Of a DNA stretch of 5,164 bases, positions 1 through 5,164 are shown in pieces. The DNA comes from Bacteroidota bacterium (GTDB lineage Bacteria > Bacteroidota > Bacteroidia > Flavobacteriales > Flavobacteriaceae). Under the pieces are notes generated by a model. That model did no database searches and was not told where the DNA came from. It was given only the letters and a program-made list of their open reading frames with translations. The position numbers and the translations under genes are program-made. The first letter of the stretch is position 1. Every line of letters begins with the position of its first letter. Where the stretch lies: positions 1-5,164 of the forward strand of contig JAACDD010000066.1 in NCBI GenBank assembly GCA_009937085.1. Direction: 5' to 3'.

Positions 1-871
1 TCCACCTGTTGTTTTTCATTCCCATTATTCCCGTAAGCTGAGAAAAGGGTTCGCTAAACGGGTTAGTACCATTGTTGGTTTGGGTATTTGTAAGCCCTTT
101 TCGGTACGAGGTGCCCACCCATAACTGTGTTTCGCGGATGCTGTGATGCGATTTTAAATTTATGTCAATATTTGGTCGGTCTACATATTCAATATAATCT
201 ACCAAAACCGAGGGCTCAAGCGCCCAGTCAGGTTGAATTTCAAAGAAGTTTCCTACAGATGCCAATAGGCGTTTTGGGTTGTTAAGCAATACTTGATCCG
301 TGATATTATTCCCAACAAACACCAAGTTTTGAATGGTTAGATGCGCATATAACGACACATAATTGTATGAAAGGCCAACATCAACATAAATGCTTGAGGC
401 GCTTATTTCTGTACCCTTTATTTGTGGGTCATTTGTTGGATTAAAACTAGATTGGTCGTGACGGTGAAAAGTCCCCCCCGCAGAAAGCCCAAAAGAAATT
501 TGATTGACATCGGCACGGCTTCTGTAAAAATTAATATGATGCGCATAGGTTCCTTGAAAACCAAGTCGCGATTGAAAGCCGTTCTTATCGTGGAAAAACA
601 ATCCTCCTACACCCGATTTATCTCCCACGCGCGCATGCGCATTTAGCGTTTGCATGGAAGGCGCATTGGCAATGCCAAGCCATTGGGTTCTGTAAGATGT
701 GCGCACTTTTAATCCCTCGTAATGTGCCCCCGCCATTGCAGGATGTAAGACATAGTAATTATCGGTGAGGTAATCCGTGTAAATAGGCATGCGGTATTGG
801 GCTTTTGCGACACAAAAACATAGCACAAAAAAGCTCAAAAAGAAGGTTATTGATAGCGATTTAAAGCGCAT
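1..871 (-). CDS. PorP/SprF-family type IX secretion membrane protein (C-terminus cut by window edge)
   Basis: The frame starts with ATG at 871-869 and stays open to base 1, giving 290 residues; the family usually runs a little over 300, so only a short C-terminal piece is missing. A signal peptide (residues 1-24) is followed by family hallmarks: an N-terminal YTDYL segment, HPAMAG (43-48), SYRTQWLGI (59-67), AP followed by QTLNAH (70-79), and a G-rich strand ending HDKNG (94-98). The rest alternates short polar and aromatic strands, as expected of an outer-membrane beta-barrel. Known from the family: PorP and SprF act at the outer membrane in type IX secretion, and SprF-like proteins serve particular type B-sorted adhesins such as SprB. 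Inference: this one serves the divergent giant adhesin that begins 38 bp away. The upstream ATG at 887-885 cannot be the start because its frame stops after seven codons. Alanine codons are GCG in about half of cases, more than in the neighbouring gene. A G7 run lies inside the gene. Family assignment is firm; the exact partner is not. Confidence 0.94.
   Translation of the reverse strand, partial: MRFKSLSITFFLSFFVLCFCVAKAQYRMPIYTDYLTDNYYVLHPAMAGAHYEGLKVRTSYRTQWLGIANAPSMQTLNAHARVGDKSGVGGLFFHDKNGFQSRLGFQGTYAHHINFYRSRADVNQISFGLSAGGTFHRHDQSSFNPTNDPQIKGTEISASSIYVDVGLSYNYVSLYAHLTIQNLVFVGNNITDQVLLNNPKRLLASVGNFFEIQPDWALEPSVLVDYIEYVDRPNIDINLKSHHSIRETQLWVGTSYRKGLTNTQTNNGTNPFSEPFSQLTGIMGMKNNRW
800..871 (-). 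other. Signal peptide of the PorP/SprF-family protein
   Basis: Residues 1-24 begin with a basic MRFK, continue with a strongly hydrophobic Phe/Leu-rich core (residues 8-22) and end in AKA before Gln25, a good signal peptidase I site. The two cysteines in the core (C18, C20) do not sit in a lipobox, so an ordinary Sec signal followed by an outer-membrane barrel is the better reading. Confidence 0.85.
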
Positions 872-909
872 GCAAGGAATTCATATATTCGTACAAGTTA
901 CGCAAACCT
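872..909. promoter_or_regulatory. 38-bp divergent intergenic region
   Basis: This is the whole space between the two divergent start codons. It is AT-rich, has no Shine-Dalgarno-like sequence before either ATG (normal for Bacteroidota), and contains a weak inverted repeat, GAAT-6 nt-ATTC, at 877-890 near its centre. On the plus strand TATATTCG at 884-891 differs by one base from the Bacteroidota -7 consensus TAnnTTTG, but I see no convincing -33 partner. The gap is too short for two separate full promoters, so at least one must extend into the opposite coding region or lie elsewhere. Confidence 0.4.
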
Positions 910-910
910 A
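903..910 (-). promoter_or_regulatory. Candidate -7 promoter element for the PorP/SprF gene
   Basis: Read on the minus strand, this is TAGGTTTG, an exact match to the Bacteroidota sigma-factor -7 consensus TAnnTTTG. It lies 31 bases upstream of the ATG at 871, which would give a leader of roughly 25 nt. No clear TTG/TTTG -33 box is visible 17-23 bases further upstream, so the call rests on one short motif. It overlaps the first base of the divergent gene's start codon. Confidence 0.4.
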
Positions 911-987
911 TGAAAATGCACCTGAACACCATAAAATTAACCGCTGTTTTTGTGCTATTACTATGGGCATCCACCTCAGTTTATGGG
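910..987 (+). other. Signal peptide of the giant adhesin
   Basis: Residues 1-26 carry lysines at 2 and 9, a hydrophobic stretch at 10-20 (TAVFVLLLWA) and a VYG end just before Gln27, a common flavobacterial cleavage context. It directs the protein through Sec to the periplasm, from which a T9SS substrate would then cross the outer membrane. Confidence 0.85.
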
Positions 988-3900
988 CAATTAAGTAAGG
1001 TGCATTATATACCGCCTATTGGTTCAGGATCAAACTTAGGTGACCAATACTTATACATTTCTACTCCTAGTTCTGGATACATAAATGTTACGATCAAACC
1101 TATTGGAGGAAGTCGTAACGATTGGCAAACAAAAAGTATTAAAAACGATAGTCCTTGGGTGTTCGCTGTTCACAATAACGTTTTGAACGGAATAAACAGC
1201 CCTTTAGTCAAAGAGTTAGAAACCTACTCAAACACGGTTATTAAAGACGGTTACATTGTTGAGTCGAGTGATGTTACCTATGTGTCTTTTAGAATCAATT
1301 CTGAAGAAAGAATTTCAAATGGTTCTGCAGAACAATACCATTCTGGAGCTTACGTAAGTAAAGGGAAAGCTGCCTTAGGAACGCGATATAGACCTGCAAA
1401 CTTTATTGGAGCAGTTGGATATAATCGAAATGGTAATTCCTCTTCTGGAGAAAACTTTGTTTCTATTCTAGCCACTGAAGACAATACGCGAGTTGAAATC
1501 GCTGAAATTCCTGCTGGACTTTCTATAATTGGATATAACGGCTCGTTCCCTATTACAAAAGATTTAAGTGAAGGTGAGACATGGATTTTGGGTACTACAA
1601 GTAGCACAGAAGACATAGACCCAATAAATGAAACTCAGTTGTCAGGGTTTACAGGGACGCTAATTACATCTGATGACGCGAACGGCGCAGGTGTTCAAAA
1701 GCCCATTGTTGTAGTGACTGGATCAATAGAAGGAACTGTACTAAGAGATACTGGGCGTGGCAACCGTGATTTCGGTTTCGATCAAATTACAGATTACGAA
1801 AAAGTTGGTCACGAATATATTGTAGTTAAAGGGCTTGGAGACCCACAAACTGAAAATGTATACGTGATTGCTGACAGTGACAACACAACTGTTTATGTGG
1901 GGAATAGTACTTCTCCAATAGTCCTTAACAAAGGAGAATACACCGTCTTTGATCATAATGATTATGATGCTACAAATGATAATATGTACATCACAACGAA
2001 AGATCCAACCAAAAAGATTTTTGTTTACCAAACAACAGGCTACAGTGATGTAGCAAATCAGGCCTTGGTGTTTGTTCCGCCCTTGTCTTGTTCATCCAAA
2101 GGGAACATTGATAATATCCCCCTAATTGACAAAATTGGCAATAAAGTGTTCATTGGAGGTACGCTAACCATAGTTACTGAAAGCGATGCAAATCTTGAGG
2201 TTTATAAAAATGGAGTTCTTTTTGCAAATAAATCGAATACTGCTGCAGTGAATTTGAATGCTATTGCCAAATCCGTTGTTGGAAAAACAGGATACACAAC
2301 ATACTTACTTGAAACTCAGATTGATGGTAACATTGTAAATCCAAACACCGCATTAACTGGAAATATTTCAGTCTTTTCTGATAAAGAACTTTATGTCGCG
2401 TCTACTACTTTTGGAGATGCGGCTTCGTCTGGAAGCTATTATTCTGGTTTTGTTTCTAATCCAATTCTAAGATCAGACTTAAGTGTTTCTACATTAGGAA
2501 ATTGTATTCAAAGCGATGGGAATTCAAATGTTATACTTTCCACCTCATCTGCTTATGACTCATATCAATGGTACATGTATGACGACAACGGAGATACCTA
2601 TATGCCAGCTCCAGGGGGTTCCATTGGACAATCCTATAGCCCAGAAATTCCTGGAATATATAGATTGATTGGAAAGCTTGACTGTTATCCTTTGGTTGAT
2701 TATACTTCCGATAATATTGTTGTAAGCGTATGCCCTGATGATTTTGATGGTGATGGTGTTGCTGATAATATAGACCTTGACATTGATAATGATGGTGTTT
2801 TAAATGCTGTTGAGTCCTTAGGAAATGTGGCGATAGATTTTACCACCGTTACTGCTCCAGTTGTTGCGCTTCCTAACGCCAATCCCCCAATAACAAGTGC
2901 TGCAACCCTAAACTCGTCATCAGCCACCGCTACGGTTGTGGGGAATTCTTCGGGTGAACTATCGTCCAGCATTCCTGCCAGTGGTATTAATGAAAAAACC
3001 ACTTATAGCCTAAATCCTATTTTACCAAATAATGAGGCCCTTAACATTGGTGTTGTTTTTTCAAGTAACGGTATTGTAGAAAATGAGTCTGAAATTATAA
3101 CATTTGCCGCTTTTCCCTCAAACAAAAGTATTTCTATTTTAGATCCTGGAGAAAGGTTTCTTATAGACGTTGGAACAGGTTTTCAAAGAATTCCTAAAGA
3201 AGGTTTTTCGGGGAATACCCTAAAATTAAAGCGAAACGCATCACCATTAGACGCATTAATTCCCGTTGAAATTTTTGGCAGAGAACTCAACGGAATTGAG
3301 GTTGTGCATGAATTAGACGCAAGTGCTATTTCGGATGGGCTTTTTGAGTATTCGATTGGAATTTTTGACTACAAAAATGATTCTGATGGAGATGGTGTCA
3401 TTAATTCTTTTGAGCTAGATAGCGACGATGATGGCTGTAATGACGTTGTTGAAGTAGGAAATGAAGATCCAGACAACGATGGTCTTTTAGGAAATAGCCC
3501 TATCGTATTTGACCCAAGTTCTGGCACATCAACAGCAGATATTCGAGGACGTGTTGTATTTACAGGCTACGAATATAACACACCTCCCTTAGACAACGAT
3601 AACAACGGCACTTACGACTTCCAAGAAGCAGGAACATCTGCTACACTTTCGCAAGATTTTACTGCTGCGAGTGCTGTATTATGCGAAGGGGAACAACTCT
3701 TTTTAGCGTTTAAATCTACTGATGCTGACAACGTTTTATGGGAGGTAGATACGAATGCTGACGGCATTTTTGAGTCTGCAGATGCTTTAGGCACAATTGC
3801 CAATGACGGAGATGCTTATGAGTTTCTTATAAACAGTGTTACAACGGCACTAGATCAAGCTGTTTTTCGTGCGCGACTAAATAAAGATAGCTATGCCTGT

Positions 3901-5164
3901 ACGACAAACACCCAGTCTTTTACGCTTACTGTAAATGACAATACCACCAAGCCCAACCTTGAGCCGCTTACCGTTGTGTGTAAAGGAGCCACTGTAGCTG
4001 ACTTAGATACCAATGTAGTGTGGTATAGCGCTGCTACAGGCGGAAGTCCGCTTGCAAATGATGCTGTTTTGGCACACAATACACCCTATTTCGCTGCATC
4101 TATTGTAAATGGTTGTGTTGGTGAATTAAGAAGTGAAACCAAAGTGGTAGTTAATGACCCGGTGATTAGTACCGTTTCTGGCAATACCACTTTTTGTGCC
4201 GAAGAAACGGTAATGCTTTCGCTTGATACTGACAAAATTTTACCTACTCCCGATGATTTTGCGCGCATCAATGACTTAATGTATATAGAAAATAGTGCGG
4301 GTCCTGTGGAGTACGATAATGGATTTTACTACACGCAACAAGGAATCAAATCTGGTGTGCAACCCATTACGTGGCCAACCGCCAAAGCGCTTGGCGAATC
4401 TATTGTGGGAGCTACCCTATATATCATAAATAGTACCGTAGAAGAAAATGCCGTTTATGACGGCCTACAACATATGGGGCTTACAGGAAGCGATGATGTA
4501 GCGTTTTGGCTTGGGTTGTTTCAAGACCGAAATGCAAGCGATTATAGCGAACCTTTCGGTGGGTGGTATTGGGTAGATGGCACGCCGTTGACAAATCAAA
4601 ACTGGTGGAGTGGTGAGCCTAATGATTTTGGAGATGAAGATTACGGGCAATTTGAATTCTCCGATAATGGCAAATATTGGAATGATATGAATTTGAGGTA
4701 TTCAGGTGGTCAGTCTTACCCTATTTTTGAGTACAAAGCCCAAACAAATATTGAATGGTTTACCGTAGAAGGCAATCAAGTACCTAATCCCATAGCAGGT
4801 GTTGCCAACAGCAGCCAACTGGAGGTGTCTCCCTTAGTAACAACCTCCTACTTCGTCCGCGTTACCACCAATGGAGTAGTTTGTGATTCTGAGACATTTA
4901 CCATTACTATTAATCCGTTGCCAGTTGCTAACCCCGTGTCAGATCCGATTGAAATTTGTGTTGACAACAACAACGGAGCTATCACATCAACAGGTTTAAA
5001 AGGTTCTTTTGACTTAACAAGCGAAGAAGCAACTATTCTGGGAGGTCAACCTGATACAAATCATACCGTTGCCTATTATACTACTCCAGGAGGTGCCGAA
5101 AATGAAATTGCTGCTGCAAAAATTCTAACGCCAGACGCATACACCAATACATCAAATCCGCAAA
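910..5164 (+). CDS. Giant secreted multidomain adhesin: IgGFc-binding-like, Ca-binding, Ig-like and C-type lectin-like domains (C-terminus cut by window edge)
   Basis: The frame opens at ATG 910 and is uninterrupted to the window end, giving 1418 residues. No in-frame start lies upstream before the TAA at 862-864; ATG 916 (residue 3) is an alternative that still leaves a good signal peptide. Order: signal peptide 1-26; IgGFc-binding-like domain about 30-520; Ig/PKD-like 526-608; acidic Ca-binding block 610-635; beta-rich module 636-823; acidic blocks 824-860 and 894-908; Ig-like 918-1009; Ig_7-like 1015-1082; a second Ig-like module interrupted by a C-type lectin-like domain (about 1131-1276); start of another module from 1336. 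This architecture is typical of flavobacterial T9SS surface proteins with type B (CHU_C) sorting domains; that domain would lie downstream and is not seen. Likely role, inferred: calcium-stabilised cell-surface binding to glycans or other surfaces. The ligand cannot be told. The adjacent PorP/SprF gene supports T9SS export. Confidence 0.92.
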   Translation, partial: MKMHLNTIKLTAVFVLLLWASTSVYGQLSKVHYIPPIGSGSNLGDQYLYISTPSSGYINVTIKPIGGSRNDWQTKSIKNDSPWVFAVHNNVLNGINSPLVKELETYSNTVIKDGYIVESSDVTYVSFRINSEERISNGSAEQYHSGAYVSKGKAALGTRYRPANFIGAVGYNRNGNSSSGENFVSILATEDNTRVEIAEIPAGLSIIGYNGSFPITKDLSEGETWILGTTSSTEDIDPINETQLSGFTGTLITSDDANGAGVQKPIVVVTGSIEGTVLRDTGRGNRDFGFDQITDYEKVGHEYIVVKGLGDPQTENVYVIADSDNTTVYVGNSTSPIVLNKGEYTVFDHNDYDATNDNMYITTKDPTKKIFVYQTTGYSDVANQALVFVPPLSCSSKGNIDNIPLIDKIGNKVFIGGTLTIVTESDANLEVYKNGVLFANKSNTAAVNLNAIAKSVVGKTGYTTYLLETQIDGNIVNPNTALTGNISVFSDKELYVASTTFGDAASSGSYYSGFVSNPILRSDLSVSTLGNCIQSDGNSNVILSTSSAYDSYQWYMYDDNGDTYMPAPGGSIGQSYSPEIPGIYRLIGKLDCYPLVDYTSDNIVVSVCPDDFDGDGVADNIDLDIDNDGVLNAVESLGNVAIDFTTVTAPVVALPNANPPITSAATLNSSSATATVVGNSSGELSSSIPASGINEKTTYSLNPILPNNEALNIGVVFSSNGIVENESEIITFAAFPSNKSISILDPGERFLIDVGTGFQRIPKEGFSGNTLKLKRNASPLDALIPVEIFGRELNGIEVVHELDASAISDGLFEYSIGIFDYKNDSDGDGVINSFELDSDDDGCNDVVEVGNEDPDNDGLLGNSPIVFDPSSGTSTADIRGRVVFTGYEYNTPPLDNDNNGTYDFQEAGTSATLSQDFTAASAVLCEGEQLFLAFKSTDADNVLWEVDTNADGIFESADALGTIANDGDAYEFLINSVTTALDQAVFRARLNKDSYACTTNTQSFTLTVNDNTTKPNLEPLTVVCKGATVADLDTNVVWYSAATGGSPLANDAVLAHNTPYFAASIVNGCVGELRSETKVVVNDPVISTVSGNTTFCAEETVMLSLDTDKILPTPDDFARINDLMYIENSAGPVEYDNGFYYTQQGIKSGVQPITWPTAKALGESIVGATLYIINSTVEENAVYDGLQHMGLTGSDDVAFWLGLFQDRNASDYSEPFGGWYWVDGTPLTNQNWWSGEPNDFGDEDYGQFEFSDNGKYWNDMNLRYSGGQSYPIFEYKAQTNIEWFTVEGNQVPNPIAGVANSSQLEVSPLVTTSYFVRVTTNGVVCDSETFTITINPLPVANPVSDPIEICVDNNNGAITSTGLKGSFDLTSEEATILGGQPDTNHTVAYYTTPGGAENEIAAAKILTPDAYTNTSNPQ
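997..2475 (+). other. IgGFc-binding-like N-terminal domain (residues about 30-523)
   Basis: The mature protein begins with KVHYIPPIG and DQYLYISTPS (residues about 30-54), the usual lead-in of flavobacterial adhesins with this domain. The core shows the family pattern: SILATEDNTRVEI (185-197), a FTGTLITS strand, FGFDQI (288-293), VGHEYIVVKG (299-308), VIADSDNTTVYVG (319-331), NMYITT (358-363), IFVYQTTGY (370-378) and FVPPLSC (388-394), closing with YYSGFVSNP. These are the hallmarks of the IgGFc_binding family, named after the N-terminal part of vertebrate FCGBP. In bacteria the ligand is generally unknown; the name does not imply antibody binding. Assignment is from motif memory, without a profile search. 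Confidence 0.8.
2485..2733 (+). other. Short Ig/PKD-like domain (residues 526-608)
   Basis: A cysteine (C532, in GNCIQSDG) precedes a VILSTSS strand, then YQWYMYDDNG (552-561), SYSPEIPGIYRLIG and a second cysteine pair (C592, C608). The pattern of Cys, strand, Q-W-Y, and a G-x-Y-R strand is that of the small Ig/PKD-like repeats that follow the N-terminal domain in many flavobacterial adhesins. It acts as a spacer. The exact family cannot be fixed by eye. Confidence 0.55.
2737..2814 (+). other. Calcium-binding acidic block 1 (thrombospondin type-3-like, residues 610-635)
   Basis: The segment reads DDFDGDGVADNIDLDIDNDG followed by VLNAVE, two D-x-D-x-D-G loops with the spacing of thrombospondin type-3 repeats. 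In this family the aspartates bind Ca2+ and stiffen the stalk. Calcium binding is inferred from the motif. Confidence 0.85.
2815..3378 (+). other. Beta-rich module between the acidic blocks (residues 636-823)
   Basis: About 185 residues without cysteine, rich in Ser/Thr/Val/Asn, lie between two calcium-binding blocks. Visible pieces include TTYSLNPILPNNEALNIGVV, ITFAAFPSNKSISILDPGE (about 735-755), RFLIDVGTG and a closing ELDASAISDGLFEYSIGIFDY. I recognise similar modules, with a strand-turn pattern ending just before a DSDGDG block, in other flavobacterial gliding-motility-associated surface proteins, but know no specific name or function. It is probably a beta-sandwich with a structural or binding role. 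Confidence 0.5.
3379..3489 (+). other. Calcium-binding acidic block 2 (residues 824-860)
   Basis: DSDGDGVINSFELDSDDDGC, then NDVVEVGNEDPDNDG, makes three Asp-rich loops in the thrombospondin type-3 style. The form with DGCNDVVE followed by DPDNDGLLG is very common in flavobacterial surface proteins. The lone cysteine (C843) is part of that conserved form. Confidence 0.85.
3589..3633 (+). other. Calcium-binding acidic loop 3 (residues 894-908)
   Basis: LDNDNNGTYDFQEAG is a single D-N-D-N-N-G loop followed by the D-F-Q-E-A-G end that closes these acidic regions in related proteins. It sits about 34 residues after block 2 and leads straight into the first Ig-like domain. Confidence 0.75.
3661..3936 (+). 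other. Ig-like domain (residues 918-1009)
   Basis: The pattern is LCEGEQLFLAF (C925), VLWEVDTNADG, VFRARLNKDSYAC (C997) and SFTLTVN: first cysteine, core Trp, a penultimate strand with the second cysteine, and a terminal strand. This fits bacterial Ig-like adhesin repeats. The DTNADG loop inside it is acidic and might also bind calcium. Confidence 0.65.
3952..4155 (+). other. Ig_7-type Ig-like domain (residues 1015-1082)
   Basis: The segment runs from P1015 through VVCKGATVADL (C1024), VVWYSAATGGSPLAND (1036-1051), TPYFAASIVNGCVGE (C1069) and ETKVVVN. The W-Y-S-A-A-T-G-G-S-P-L signature followed by a Y-F-A-A-S strand and a cysteine is the hallmark of the CHU_C-associated Ig_7 family found in flavobacterial adhesins. 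Confidence 0.8.
4156..4914 (+). other. Ig-like domain split by an inserted lectin-like domain (residues 1083-1335)
   Basis: The N-terminal half (1083-1108) has TFCAEETVMLSLDTD with C1096, the first strands of an Ig-like repeat. The C-terminal half (1279-1335) resumes with NIEWFTVEGN, then TTSYFVRVTTNGVVC (C1325) and ETFTITIN. Joined, the two halves match the layout of the preceding Ig_7 domain: Cys strand, W-containing strand, Y-F-x-x strand, second Cys, closing strand. No cysteine lies between C1096 and C1325, so these two would be the usual pair. The interpretation as a nested domain is inference from alignment by eye. Confidence 0.6.
4300..4737 (+). other. C-type lectin-like domain with EPN and WND motifs (residues 1131-1276)
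   Basis: The CTLD pattern is visible in order: NGFYYTQQ opening strand, ITWPTAKALGES helix (1153-1164), ATLYIINSTVEEN (1168-1180, the 'L-x-x-I-x-S-x-x-E-N' core), FWLGLFQD (1199-1206), GWYWVDGTPL (1218-1227), NWWSGEPND (1231-1239), EDYGQF and YWNDM (1256-1260), closing with YPIFEY (1270-1275). In animal C-type lectins EPN and WND supply the Ca2+/sugar ligands, and EPN is linked to mannose-type selectivity. Both are intact here, so calcium-dependent glycan binding is plausible but not shown. The domain has no cysteine at all, so the canonical disulfides are absent. Confidence 0.85.
4915..5164 (+). other. Start of a further adhesin module (residues 1336-1418, incomplete)
   Basis: After PLPVANPVSDPIEICVDNNN (1336-1355) comes GSFDLTSEEATILGG (1365-1379), TVAYYTTPGGAENEI and a partial AYTNTSNPQ. 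This 'P-L-P-V-A ... C-D-D-N ... F-D-L ... I-L-G-G ... V-x-Y-Y' form recurs many times in tandem in flavobacterial type B-sorted adhesins, so more copies probably follow beyond the edge. Only part of one copy is visible. Confidence 0.7.

Noticed and set aside
631..640. Perfect 10-bp palindrome GCGCATGCGC
   Set aside because: It sits deep in the PorP/SprF coding sequence and encodes an ordinary part of the family motif region (LNAHARVG), so chance is the better explanation.
806..820. Lipoprotein signal at the cysteines in the PorP/SprF signal peptide
   Set aside because: Neither cysteine has the required small residues at -3 to -1, and a good AKA cleavage site follows.
885..887. Upstream ATG as an alternative start for the PorP/SprF gene
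   Set aside because: Its minus-strand frame reaches a TAA after seven codons and is not in frame with the conserved protein.
916..918. Second ATG (residue 3) as the true adhesin start
   Set aside because: It cannot be excluded, but with no ribosome-binding sequence to decide, the longest frame from 910 was kept; the mature protein is the same.
422..998. Two short plus-strand open frames (422-646 and 789-998)
   Set aside because: They overlap the well-supported PorP/SprF gene on the opposite strand, and the second also runs over the adhesin start in another frame. Their products are Lys/Arg-rich or lack any recognisable pattern.
2737..3633. DNA-level tandem repeat at the GAT-rich segments
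   Set aside because: The similarity comes from repeated Asp and Gly codons in calcium-binding loops; the copies are separated and differ at many bases.
1350..4650. Several short minus-strand open frames within the adhesin (for example 1741-2031, 2700-3002, 3891-4079)
   Set aside because: All lie antisense to a continuous frame full of recognisable domains, and their translations show only the composition expected from the complementary strand.

Overview
The window looks like a piece of a Bacteroidota chromosome, most likely a flavobacterium. The DNA is AT-rich, neither start codon has a recognisable Shine-Dalgarno sequence, and both genes belong to families tied to the type IX secretion system (T9SS) and gliding motility. 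The lineage is inferred from protein content only; no rRNA or other marker is present.

Layout: two long divergent reading frames fill almost the whole window, and both run off its edges. On the minus strand, 871 down to 1, is a PorP/SprF-family outer-membrane protein (290 residues visible, C-terminus missing). A 38-bp gap (872-909) separates it from a plus-strand frame that opens at 910 and is still open at 5164 (1418 residues visible, C-terminus missing). The second frame encodes a giant secreted multidomain surface protein.

The domain order of the giant protein is: signal peptide; large IgGFc-binding-like N-terminal domain; short Ig/PKD-like domain; acidic calcium-binding (thrombospondin type-3-like) block; a beta-rich module of about 185 residues; a second and third acidic block; an Ig-like domain; an Ig_7-type domain; another Ig-like domain that appears to be split by an inserted C-type lectin-like domain (CTLD) carrying EPN and WND sugar/calcium motifs; and the start of a further adhesin module. 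By analogy with the family, the missing C-terminus probably holds more repeats and a type B T9SS sorting domain (gliding motility-associated, CHU_C), but that part is outside the window.

How they may work together: in flavobacteria, proteins with type B sorting domains often need a cognate SprF-like protein for secretion or surface attachment, as SprB needs SprF. A PorP/SprF gene beside a giant adhesin therefore suggests a secretion/anchoring partner and its cargo, here arranged head-to-head. The most interesting structural point is the apparent nesting of a cysteine-free lectin fold inside an Ig-like repeat. I saw no RNA genes, mobile elements, CRISPR arrays or terminators.
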